A DNA stretch of 64,000 nt from DATAES01 sp963802415. GTDB taxonomy: Bacteria > Actinomycetota > Acidimicrobiia > Acidimicrobiales > JACDCH01. The notes below the pieces were generated by a model. That model did not search any database, was not told where the DNA came from, and saw only the letters and a list, made by a program, of their open reading frames with translations. Numbering within the stretch: position 1 is the first letter of the stretch; the number at the start of each line of letters is the position of its first letter. Positions 11,722-19,562 of this stretch are shown here, piece by piece. The stretch spans positions 1,984,001-2,048,000 of the forward strand of contig CAWDIH010000001.1 of assembly GCA_963802415.1 (NCBI GenBank). The letters run 5' to 3'. The translations under genes and the position numbers were made by a program.

Positions 11722-12990
11722 ATGTCGGCTGAACGCGCGATGAGGGTGCGCATACATCGCGGCGCACACGAGATCGGCGGGAGTTGCGTCGAAGTCGAGT
11801 CCGCAGGCAGTCGGCTTGTCCTGGATGTCGGGCGGCCGCTCACCGCCGAGCGCGCAGCAGTCGTGCCGTTGCCGGCGGTGGCCGGATTCGAGCGTGGTGA
11901 CCCGTCGCTGGCCGGAGTGGTGATCACACACTCGCACCAGGACCACTGGGGTCTCGCAGGACAGCTAGCTCCCGCCATCCCGCTGTTCATCGGCGAGGCG
12001 ACGGCCCGGATCCTGAGCGAGGCCGCGTTCTGGACAACCGGGCTCAAGGTCGACGCGGCCAGCTACCTCTCACATCGAAAGACGTTCCGAGTCGGTCCGT
12101 TCGAGCTCACGCCCTTCCTCAACGACCACAGCGCTTTCGACGCGTATTCGCTGGTCGTCCGCGCCGGACGGCGGACCCTCTTCTACACAGGCGACATTCG
12201 AGGCCATGGCCGCAAGAGCGCGATCCTCGAAGAACTCCTGCGGAAGCCGCCCAACGACGTCGACGTCCTGCTCACGGAGGGAACCAACATCCGCGCGGAC
12301 ACGAGCACGTCCGAGGCGATGGCGACGGAGCGCGACATCGAAGACGAATGTGTCGCGACGTTCCGCCAGACCCCTGGCATCGCGATGGTCTCGTACTCCG
12401 CGCAGAACATCGACAGGCTCGTGACCCTGTACCGAGCCGCACTCCGGTCGGGTCGTGACTTCGTGATGGACCTCTACACAGCGAGCATCGCCAGAGCGAC
12501 CGCCAATCCCAACATCCCGCAACCCGGTGCCGACTGGCCGAGGGTCCGCGTGTACGTGCCCCAGTGGCAGCGGGTGCGGGTGAAGCATGCGAAGGAATTC
12601 GATCGAGTCCGAGTGGTGGCTGACCGACGGATCTTCGAGCAAGAGCTCGCTCGCACACCGAGCCGGTTCGTGCTCAGCTTCTCGATGTCGGGAGTGCAGA
12701 AGCTGGTTTCGGCGGGTTGCCTGACCGGGGCACGGCTCGTGTACTCGCTGTGGCCCGGCTACCTCAACGACGCGTCGGGCGCCCGGCTGCAGGCATTCCT
12801 CAGCGCGCACGACATTTCTCTTGTGGTCCATCACACGTCGGGCCACGCCTCCGTCGCCGACCTCCAGCGGCTGGCGAAGGCCATGAGCCCCGACCGAGTT
12901 GTTCCCATCCACACCTTTGCCGGCCACCGGTACGTCGACCTGCTCGAACGCGTCGCGACGCATGCCGACGGCGAGTGGTGGGACGTGTAG
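11722..12990 (+). CDS. MBL-fold metallo-hydrolase, RNase J / beta-CASP-like
   Basis: A 422-residue metallo-beta-lactamase-fold protein. The metal motif THSHQDHWGL (His-x-His-x-Asp-His) follows an N-terminal RIHRGAHEIGGSCVEVES strand pattern, and a second His lies in FLNDHSAFDAYS. TGDIRGHGRK supplies the bridging Asp, and the C-terminal VPIHTFAGHRY supplies the last His. The insertion between about residues 190 and 330 (AMVSYSAQNIDRL, YTASIARAT) and the late SGHASVADLQ motif resemble the beta-CASP nucleases (RNase J), so a nucleic-acid substrate is possible; cyclic phosphate or nucleotide substrates are alternatives. The frame is intact. ATG at 11722 or 11740 can serve. It may be transcribed with the ARPP-1 gene 84 bases downstream. 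Confidence 0.82.
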   Translation: MSAERAMRVRIHRGAHEIGGSCVEVESAGSRLVLDVGRPLTAERAAVVPLPAVAGFERGDPSLAGVVITHSHQDHWGLAGQLAPAIPLFIGEATARILSEAAFWTTGLKVDAASYLSHRKTFRVGPFELTPFLNDHSAFDAYSLVVRAGRRTLFYTGDIRGHGRKSAILEELLRKPPNDVDVLLTEGTNIRADTSTSEAMATERDIEDECVATFRQTPGIAMVSYSAQNIDRLVTLYRAALRSGRDFVMDLYTASIARATANPNIPQPGADWPRVRVYVPQWQRVRVKHAKEFDRVRVVADRRIFEQELARTPSRFVLSFSMSGVQKLVSAGCLTGARLVYSLWPGYLNDASGARLQAFLSAHDISLVVHHTSGHASVADLQRLAKAMSPDRVVPIHTFAGHRYVDLLERVATHADGEWWDV

Positions 12991-13031
12991 CTCACGTCGA
13001 CGCCGGCCGGGCCCCTCTCACTGTCACACCC

Positions 13032-13049
13032 TCTCCGCATACTCGGAGA
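13032..13049 (+). terminator. small hairpin between MBL and ARPP-1 genes
   Basis: A perfect six-base stem (TCTCCG / CGGAGA) with a six-base loop lies 41 bases after the MBL stop and 25 bases before the ARPP-1 start. No T-run follows, so it may be a weak terminator, a processing site, or chance. Confidence 0.25.
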
Positions 13050-13074
13050 AAGCACAACTGAGTGAGGAGTCACA

Positions 13075-13952
13075 GTGAAGAGGTTGCAGTTGACGGTCGA
13101 GGAACCGACCGTCGTGGGCGGAGTCGCGTTGTTCCCGCTTCTCTCGTCGGTGGTCGGCGAGCGGCCCTATCTGTCGGGTCCTACGGCGCTTGCAGACGGC
13201 TTGGCCGTCATCCACGAACTCGACGGCGGCGCGGTCCCGTCGTTGGTCATCGAAACCCACGCCAGCCTGCCGGTGCTTCTCGTCGAGGGAGAGCTGCTCG
13301 TCGGTGGCCGTCAGAACCGCGTGGTGAACGTCACCGTCCTGTGCCCGCCAGGTTTGGCAACGACCGTCCCCGTGTCATGTGTCGAAGCTGGGCGCTGGGG
13401 TGCTGAGCAGCCGATGACGCACTCGCGCCACCACAGCCCCGGTTCGTTCCGCGGGCAAAGATCAGGAGCCTCCGCAACATCGAAGGTTTCGAACGGCGCG
13501 CCGACCAAGCCCTCGTTTGGGAAGAGGTGTCGAGACACTCGGTTCGGGCCGACGCGCAGTCACCGACCGACGCGCTCGAAGCGGTCTACGAAGCTCTTCC
13601 CGTGGACGTGGAGGAGACCGTGCAGCATGTGGAACCGATGGCGAACCAGGTTGGTGTTGCATTCGCGGTAGGAGGACGAGTTGTCGGTGTCGATATCTTT
13701 GATCGCCCGTCGACCCTCGCCGACTACCTACCGGCATTGACCGCCGGGTACCTCGTCGACGCCACCGGTGAGCCCGAGTCCGTGCCGACACGCGACGACA
13801 TCGAGGCGTTCATAGCTCGCATCGAAGCGGCCGAGCTTGATGAGCGGCCCGGCATCGGCCTCGGCAACGAGCTCTCTCTCAGCGGCGGCGTCGTGGGCGT
13901 CGGTCTTCGCTGGGACTCCGAGCTCCTGCATCTGGCTGCATATCCCGGCTGA
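13075..13952 (+). CDS. ARPP-1 family protein (associated with ADP-ribosylglycohydrolases and phosphatases), frameshifted
   Basis: About 292 residues. The N-terminal half carries the hallmark of the ARPP-1 family (ARG and Rhodanese-Phosphatase-superfamily Associated Protein): VEGELLVGGRQNRVVNVTVL followed by VPVSCVEAGRWG. The frame changes between 13405 and 13440, then continues as RNIEGFERRADQALVWEEVSRH, QVGVAFAVGGRVVGVDIFD and LSLSGGVVGVGLRW to the stop at 13952. The GTG start has a GAGGAGT ribosome site. The family name comes from its co-occurrence with ADP-ribosylglycohydrolases and phosphatases in predicted NAD-related operons. Here both partners lie within 3 kb, fused in one protein. The biochemical role is not established; I infer binding or processing of an ADP-ribose-type ligand. 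Confidence 0.75.
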
Positions 13953-13970
13953 CGCTTCCCGCGCACGCGT

Positions 13971-14606
13971 TCACGCTGACGGCCGTCCTTCGGCAGAGTG
14001 GACCAGCGCGCGGATGGCCTCGACGGTGCGAGTCAGCTCGTCACCGAGCGGCGCTGGCACCTTCCCCCGGAGTGCGTGGACCAAGCCGTCGTAGTACCAG
14101 AGTTGATCTTCGGGATCCGAAGCGTTGAATCGCTGCCACACTTCGTCGCCGACGACCCAGAGGTCGGCGAGTATGCAGCGGGCGTTGTGGAGTTTGTCGC
14201 ACGCGGACACGAGTGCCACCCGCTCGTCGGCCCCATCGAGATGGCGGAGATACTCCGTCTTGCGTTCCCGCCATGGCGGCTTCTGCTCGCCAGCCGTCGC
14301 GTCGACCATGCTGTCGGACAACCCAGCCACGAGGTCCGCCACGGCATCGCCGAACTTCAAGCGAACATCTGCCAAACGAGCGGTGCCGCCGTGGTCCTCG
14401 ACCACGTCGTGCAACAACGCCGCAGCCACCTGCTGGTCGTCGCCTCCGTATTCCAACACCAGAGCCGCGGCCGACCACAGGTGTGCCAAGTACGGAATCA
14501 GGGTCTTCTTCCGTAAGTCGTTTCGATGCGCTTCGGCGGCGTATATCGACGCGGCGACCACAAGAGCGAAGTCCTGCCACGGGTCGGATTCAGTCCGTAC
14601 ATGCAC
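13971..14606 (-). CDS. HD-domain phosphohydrolase (SpoT/MESH1-like)
   Basis: 211 residues, intact frame, ATG at 14606. The HD motifs are complete: AAEAHRNDLRKKTLIPYLAHL (first His), VAAALLHDVVEDHGG (His-Asp), and the late CDKLHNARCILAD (Asp with the following helix). This is the pattern of single-domain (p)ppGpp hydrolase/MESH1-type enzymes, and the length matches. Substrate candidates are (p)ppGpp or a related nucleotide such as NADPH or ADP-ribose derivatives. It ends 18 bases from the convergent ARPP-1 stop, so a shared role in nucleotide clearance is plausible but inferred. Confidence 0.85.
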   Translation of the reverse strand: MHVRTESDPWQDFALVVAASIYAAEAHRNDLRKKTLIPYLAHLWSAAALVLEYGGDDQQVAAALLHDVVEDHGGTARLADVRLKFGDAVADLVAGLSDSMVDATAGEQKPPWRERKTEYLRHLDGADERVALVSACDKLHNARCILADLWVVGDEVWQRFNASDPEDQLWYYDGLVHALRGKVPAPLGDELTRTVEAIRALVHSAEGRPSA

Positions 14607-14659
14607 GTGGCCTGTCTACCAAGCCTTGCGCGAGAGTTGCTTCATCTGGCCTGCTCGTA

Positions 14660-14968
14660 TCAGCTGGGCCGGGCTCGATTGATCACCGTCGTCTCCGGAA
14701 TCGGTGCGCCCATGCTCCAGTACTCCCACCCATCGACCTCGAGATAGGGATGGTGGTACCGGGGCGTAGCGGAGTCCCGCGGCCAAGGCTTTGCGATGCC
14801 CTCGGTTCTGATCAGATCCACGAACGCGGCAAACTCCCGATTCAGGTCCGGCCGCCACTCGCGGACCGTGTACTCGTGTGGCCATTGAGGCATCGTCTTG
14901 GCGAACTGCCACCGGACCTGCGCGATGTACGCACGAGCGTCATTGATGATGAAGGTCACGCTTGTCAC
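14660..14968 (-). CDS. hypothetical protein (102 aa), second gene of a two-gene unit
   Basis: A compact intact frame with a conserved-looking C-terminus: YHHPYLEVDGWEYWSMGAPI then ETTVINRARP. The aromatic-rich core and the length suggest a small globular, possibly ligand-binding protein. Its ATG overlaps the stop of the upstream gene by four bases, so the two are translationally coupled. I do not recognise a named family. Confidence 0.6.
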   Translation of the reverse strand: MTSVTFIINDARAYIAQVRWQFAKTMPQWPHEYTVREWRPDLNREFAAFVDLIRTEGIAKPWPRDSATPRYHHPYLEVDGWEYWSMGAPIPETTVINRARPS

Positions 14969-15444
14969 TCGGTCCTGGTCATGGCCTGCCGCATCGCCTC
15001 GACGAGCGGACCCCCTCCGTCAAACTCGACAACGGGCTCGCCTCCCCTTGGGCGCATGGCGGTGACGATTGTTCCCGCGCGCGTGACCGCAATCACCGAG
15101 CGGACCTCGACACGCCGGGGATGTTCGGACGGTCGTCCGACTCGCTCTTCCTCTGGCAGATCGTCCGGCCATGTCCAAGCCTCTGTGGCAACGACTGTCG
15201 CCAAAGCATCTGGCTCGCTCGCCTCTGCAAGGATCTCGTACGGCTCGCCCTCGCCGATTATCGCAAACTCGAGGAGCTCGACCCGTTCGTCGCTTGTCGG
15301 AGGTGTCGCGTCCTCGCTGTTCGGGAGAAGGACGAGCACGAGTGGCAGAGCGTCCCAGCCGCGCTCCTCGAGCCACGATTCCATCGCGCGAAGCGAGAGG
15401 ATGAACGCGGCGTCCTCTGCGGGATTCTTTGGTTCCGTGGCCAC
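14965..15444 (-). CDS. hypothetical protein (159 aa), coupled to the downstream gene
   Basis: Intact frame, acidic (many Glu/Asp, for example DLPEEERVGRPSEH), no signal peptide and no membrane segment. The end, VRSVIAVTRAGTIVTAMRPRGG, looks like two beta strands and recalls small actinobacterial proteins of unknown function. It precedes and overlaps the 102-residue gene, forming a two-gene unit in the same orientation as the HD-domain gene. No function can be assigned. Confidence 0.6.
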   Translation of the reverse strand: MATEPKNPAEDAAFILSLRAMESWLEERGWDALPLVLVLLPNSEDATPPTSDERVELLEFAIIGEGEPYEILAEASEPDALATVVATEAWTWPDDLPEEERVGRPSEHPRRVEVRSVIAVTRAGTIVTAMRPRGGEPVVEFDGGGPLVEAMRQAMTRTE

Positions 15445-15453
15445 AAGACGACC

Positions 15454-15663
15454 TTACGAAGGGGGTGTGACATCGCATTGCTCGCCGGAACCTGTCAGCG
15501 TTGGTGAGACACCGGTTGGTCGGTCGGTTTGGGCGGTCAGTGGCGTCTCCTGGGGTGGGTTGATCCATGTTGCGGTGGGGATGCGGGGCGCGCTGGGTGG
15601 GCGGCGGAAGCGTTCGGGGTGGGCGCGGTAGGCGGCGTCGAGGACGAGCTGTGGGGCATTCGA
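15454..15663 (-). pseudogene. IS3-family transposase C-terminal remnant
   Basis: The leftward frame reads LVLDAAYRAHPERFRRPP then PRIPTATWINPP, the conserved tail of IS3-family (OrfB) transposases. The catalytic DDE core is absent, so only about 60-70 residues of the C-terminus remain, followed by a non-homologous tail to the stop. It marks the left edge of the mobile region. Confidence 0.6.
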
Positions 15664-15723
15664 CAGATGTGAATGTGTTCCGCGCAAACGCGGACCGGAC
15701 ACAGTGAGTGGAGCCGGAGATGC

Positions 15724-15746
15724 TCGGACTGGCGGGAATCGAACGC
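15724..15746. other. tRNA/tmRNA 3'-end-like sequence, possible attachment site remnant
   Basis: Read leftward the sequence is GTTCGATTCCCGCCAGTCC, close to the T-loop plus acceptor end of tmRNA (TTCGATTCCCGCCAGCTCC). The 5' half of the T-stem is not complementary, so it is not a working RNA. Its position next to a recombinase remnant fits a leftover att site. Confidence 0.35.
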
Positions 15747-15831
15747 ACTCGTCGAGACATTCATCCGCCGAGGTCAGGGGCCGAAAACCGGGTCTGACCT
15801 GCGGTTTCATCTGTCCGACGGGGCCCTCCGT

Positions 15832-16310
15832 TCACCTCTGTAGACCCCCGTTTCGTGCTCTTTTGTACTCTTTTGCGAGCGATTCGCGGTGTGAACCGAG
15901 GGCGCGGACAGCGGTGGGCGGCCTTGTGGACTCGTCGAGGCGTTCCGTGAGCGTCTTCGGGAGCGACGGGAACGGGTGCCCGTACACGTTCGGGGTCGCG
16001 CCTGTGTCGCTCTGACCGAGCCGCTCCTGGATGGCCTTCGGATGCGCGCGCCGAGCTCGATCCGCAACGATGCACAAGTGTGGCGGAGATCGTGGGTACG
16101 AAGCGCGGGAGGCAGGCTGGCGGTCAACCGGCCAGGCTTCCGCACGCGGGGTGCATGCTGTCGCGGTTGAGCGGTCCCGTCCGCCGCCCGCCGAACACGT
16201 AGTCGGTCAGCTCGAGTGGGCGGCCGAGCACGGCGGCGCGAGCGGCGAGATGCGCGGCCGCATCGTCATGGAGGAAGCGAGGCAGCGGCACGGTGCGACG
16301 CGAGTAGTTC
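15832..16310 (-). pseudogene. tyrosine recombinase (phage-type integrase), C-terminal remnant
   Basis: In three successive frames the leftward strand gives RRTVPLPRFLHDDAAAHLAA (Lys/beta-hairpin region), then LRTHDLRHTCASLRIE with the HxxR box, then HPKAIQERLGQSDTGAT and VYGHPFPSLPKTLTERLDE with the GH-to-Tyr region. These are typical actinobacterial integrase motifs in the right order. No N-terminal SAM-like or arm-binding domain can be found upstream, and several frame changes are needed, so this is at best a remnant. In the GH box the His appears as Gln (ERLGQS), and VYGHPF would supply the Tyr. Confidence 0.65.
15855..15874. repeat. tandem 10-bp repeat, possible recombinase arm site
   Basis: GTGCTCTTTT is followed directly by GTACTCTTTT. 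The same 10-mer occurs twice at 19442-19462, near the other recombinase. Arm-type sites of tyrosine recombinases are often short direct repeats of this kind. Confidence 0.4.
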
Positions 16311-16697
16311 TAGGTCGGGCCGACGACGAGCTGTGCGCAGCGATGCTCCGCGAGCCGCGACTGAACGAGACAGCGCGGATCGCGAATCCAACGACGGCGA
16401 TCCAACGGTCCGCGTTGAACCATTCCCATAGCTGGCTGACCATGTCCAGATCGTACGACTGAGCGGCCGGCCGTCGCCCGGGCTCCGCGACACATGTCTT
16501 CCTCCAGCCCGGCTCCGTCCCGAGCGGCGGTGCGCCTGATCCGACGTCATCTCTGGTCAGGGCTTCACGTGTCTGCCGTCCGCTACCGGCGCCACCGCGT
16601 CGTCGCCGTACGCAGAGACCCGACGATCACATCGATCGCGGGTCGCGTCGAGGGCCTGGCCGACCTCATCGCGGCCGCCGAACGCTCGGAATTCAGG
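16311..16697. other. stretch without a clear gene inside the island
   Basis: A rightward frame at about 16560-16690 has high third-position GC and reads SIAGRVEGLADLIAAAER. It has no start I trust and runs into the antisense of the next gene, so it may be the remains of an older gene. Nothing else is seen. Confidence 0.35.
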
Positions 16698-17997
16698 TCA
16701 CGTTGGCGCCGGCCAACCGGTGAGCAAGCCTTCGAGGTTGATGTCGGCACGGCTGAGAATGGCATCGACTGGGGACCGCTGTTGACTCCGCCACCACTTG
16801 GTGACGAGCCTTGCGAACGCAGCCCACTGTGGCGCGTTCCACGCAAGGGGGTTGCCGTTGTAGGCGGCGATCTTTCCGGCGTTGGCGAGCGTCGCGATGC
16901 CGTGGGTGATGAGTGCCATCGTGAGGAAGCGGGGGTGGGCACCGAGGCGGCTGGTCCCAGCGAGCCTGGATTCCTCGTTGCAGCGATTCCGCCACTTCGT
17001 GTCGAGCGCGGCCCGCAGTGCCCACCCAGACCGCAGCACCAACTCACCGGCCGCAACGCTGGTGCTCATCGTGAGCAGGTGCCAGCTGTCGTAGCCGCGC
17101 AGGTACATCTGCCGAGCAAGGTTGGACACGGTCTGGCCGTCGATCGATCCCGCGTTGATGAGCCTCAGGAACGACCACCCGGGCAGAGGAAGTCCGGAGG
17201 AGGTGAAGACGTCTGAAAGCAAGTGTGAGAGCTCTATCACGACGGCGACCAGCGGGTTGGTCGTCGTCGGGTCGGCGATGTCCCGCACGAACATGACACC
17301 GTCGCGGGTCACGCCGGTTGATGTGCCACGAAGGATGTCAATCGTGCCGAAGACGAGTCCGACCAGCGGGTCGTGGCCGAAGGTGTCGGCACGATGGGTC
17401 CGAGGAGCGAGCCGCAAGTCAGGCTGGTCGATGTTGAGGGAGTCGTACGGAACCTTTGCAAGGTCTGCGAGAGCGTTGTCGTACGGGATTGCGCGATCTC
17501 GCAGCCAGGTGGTTAGCGGAGAGCCCGCCTGCTTGAGGTCGTGGTACGTCATCGTTTTGGGGATCTTGACGATCGTGGCGTCGACGGCAGCAGCGACAAG
17601 GCCAGCGAGGGTCACGATCGCCAGGTCGGCGAAATCGAGCTTGCAGGTGAACGGTCGAGTGTGCAGGCTCGACCGGCGAATGGCAGCGAGGTCGGCCGGG
17701 TCCATCAGCCGTTCGAGGCGCGCCGCACCGGGGTCGATCCCGTGCTCCACGAGCCGGGCCTGTGCGGCCTTGACGATGTCGCCCCAGTCATCGCTAGGAG
17801 CAGGGCTCGGCGGTCGGGTGTCGAGCGCACGGGCCTTCCCGCTCAGGTCGGTCGTGACGCCAAGTAGGCGTTCGAGCTCGTCCAGCCAGCGCGTCCTGCT
17901 TGCGGGCGTCGGCGCTGATGCGGTCGAGTTCGCCGCTCATTGCCGCGAGCTCGGTGGATGCGGACGCGAGGACGAGTTCGATGTCGACGACGCTCAT
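16698..17997 (-). CDS. unknown protein with membrane-like segments, second gene of an island gene pair
   Basis: About 432 residues with one frame change near 17880. The N-terminus (SVVDIELVLASASTELAAMSGELDRI) is an amphipathic helix, possibly coiled-coil. The conserved-looking body contains KLDFADLAIVTLAGLVAAAVDAT (hydrophobic), FGHDPLVGLVFGTIDILRGT, IELSHLLSDVFTSSGLPLPGW, ARQMYLRGYDSWHLLTMSTS and a late THGIATLANAGKIAAYNGNPLAWN. I believe similar proteins occur in accessory regions of other bacteria, but I know no named family. The ATG overlaps the stop of the upstream glycine-rich membrane gene by four bases (17994-17997), so the two products are made together. Its place between recombinases suggests a cargo function (defence, toxin or conflict); that is inference. 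Confidence 0.65.
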
Positions 17998-18969
17998 GCG
18001 TCCGCCGCGAGTTCATTGTTCATCCACAGCTCGGACTTCACGAACTGTTTGAGCAGCTTCTCGAGCGAGGTGATCCGTTTCGATCTGCGTTCGCTGTACT
18101 GCCGCTCCTCGTCGAGGCGTTCGCGGCAGTGTCTCGATCTCGCCATGCAGCCGTGTGGCGAACTGTTGCGCGACGCGAATCTCTGCGTGGGTCTGGAAAA
18201 GCGCGACCTTGAACTTGACCTCCATCTTCCTGAGTTCCTGTTGGGCCTGACGCGAACCCAGCTGAAAGAGCGCCGTGCCTCCACCGACGATGAGCCCTCC
18301 CGACGCCGCGGCCGCGCCGGTCACCAAGAGCGTCCCTCCAGCCATCCCGGCACCGCCGGCGGCCAGCGCACCCCCGCCGAGAGTTGCGAGGCCGGCGCTC
18401 GTTGCAGCGGCTCCCGAAAGTCCCATCGCGCCGCCGAGGGCGGTTCCGATGAATGGTGCGGCAGCGAAGCCCGTCGCACCGAGCGCAACGGCGCCCAACA
18501 CGACAGCGCCTCCGACCTTGGCTGTGGTGCGAATCCTCGCACGATTGTTCAGTTCTCGTACAGCGCGCTCGATCTGGCCGATCGCTCCTCCGGCGTCGAT
18601 CGCGTTGGCGAGCTCGCGGAGCGCCGAACGCTTGTCATCCTTGGATACGTCAATGTCGTATGGGCTGAAGGGCTGCATCTCCCACAGGTCGACAAGGATC
18701 AGCGTGCGTTCCATGCGATCCCATGCGAGCGACCGCTGCTGCAGGTCGATGAAGGCCGCTTCGACCGACGCGACGCCGAGCTGGGACGTGAACGTCGCGA
18801 CTGCCCGTCGCATCCGCGATTGCCGCTCCGCGTTGCCGCACCGGGTGGCGACCTTGTCAGCAAGCACCAACTTGCCGAGCAGGTACGCGTCAATCTGCTC
18901 ATGAAGCGGCAGTGAATGCGGTTCGCCGCCATCGACCATCGGAGGCGGCCAGCGTGGCGGTGCAGTCAT
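17994..18969 (-). CDS. unknown protein with a glycine/alanine-rich membrane hairpin, first gene of the pair
   Basis: About 324 residues, ATG at 18969. The soluble N-terminal half (LLGKLVLADKVATRCGNAERQ, VEAAFIDLQQRSLAWDRMERT) is followed by an extreme Gly/Ala-rich hydrophobic stretch from about residue 165 to 250 (KVGGAVVLGAVALGATGFAA, LGGGALAAGGAGMAGGTLL). A charged coiled-coil tail (QAQQELRKMEVKFKVALFQT, then after a frame change near 18130 RSKRITSLEKLLKQFVKSEL) follows. Gly-rich hairpins of this type occur in TMCO4/DUF726-like and other membrane-inserting proteins; I infer regulated membrane insertion or pore formation, not a proven function. It is translationally coupled to the downstream partner. 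The family is unknown to me. Confidence 0.65.
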
Positions 18970-19104
18970 TCCGATCTGTATCGGCGGGTGCGAACGCCAT
19001 ATGAGCAGTCGTACGAGTCGCCCCAACGAGGTGGGAAGCGTTCGTTCGTTAGCGGACGGTGTACGCCGATGGGCGTTCCAAGACTGAGGCACCACGCTTG
19101 GGCA

Positions 19105-19330
19105 GGCGTGAGGCGACGCCGTTCCCAACGCTTGTAGTCGGCCTTCTTCCGCTTGCGCGACTGCGGGGTGATCAGCCCGTGACGGATCAGATAGCGATGG
19201 ATCGAACTGTGGCCCGGCACCGGATCGACCCCTTCACGCGCCCGCAACCCGGATGCTCGACCGGCAACTCCACGATGCGCGCCTCGACCCTCCGGGCTCA
19301 CCCGACTACCGGAGGCACTGTCGACCAGCA
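19105..19330 (-). pseudogene. IS481-type transposase N-terminal remnant
   Basis: The leftward frame reads PGHSSIHRYLIRHGLITPQ then RKRKKADYKRWERR, the helix-turn-helix and linker seen just before the catalytic domain of IS481/IS3-like transposases. The DDE domain that should follow is missing; the sequence after RWERR is unrelated. The outer limits are approximate. Confidence 0.5.
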
Positions 19331-19441
19331 ACCGGAACCGCGCCCGCTGACGTCGCACAACTACCGGACCGCAACGACAAGCATCTACCGAGACGCACAG
19401 CGCTGTTAAGGGTTGTCAAGGGCGCCAAAGCGGAACTTCTT

Positions 19442-19462
19442 GTGCTCTTTTCGTGCTCTTTT
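19442..19462. repeat. direct repeat GTGCTCTTTT x2 near recombinase
   Basis: Two exact copies of GTGCTCTTTT (19442-19451 and 19453-19462) are separated by one base. They lie 100 bases beyond the 3' end of the intact recombinase gene and about 50 bases from the tmRNA-like att sequence. They match the tandem repeat at 15855-15874. Confidence 0.45.
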
Positions 19463-19511
19463 GGATGGGCGGCCACGGAAGAGCCGAGTCTGACTGCACA
19501 AACGCGCCTTC

Positions 19512-19545
19512 AACCGGGTGGAGCTGGAGGGACTCGAACCCTCGT
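19512..19545 (-). other. tmRNA 3'-end fragment, probable attachment site
   Basis: Read leftward the sequence ends GAGGGTTCGAGTCCCTC followed by CAGCTCCACC: a complete T-arm with a five-base stem (GAGGG/CCCTC) and the conserved tmRNA acceptor end CAGCTCCACCA, lacking only the last A. No tRNA body or tmRNA gene is attached. The 3' end of ssrA is a common integration site for tyrosine recombinases, and this one borders such a gene, so I read it as att core sequence. Confidence 0.55.
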
Positions 19546-19562
19546 CCGCCGAACGCTTCTCG

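Noticed and set aside
17122..18915. 597-codon rightward frame across the island gene pair
   Set aside because: Ser/Arg-rich composition with no motif, exactly antisense to two genes with membrane helices and an ATGA overlap.
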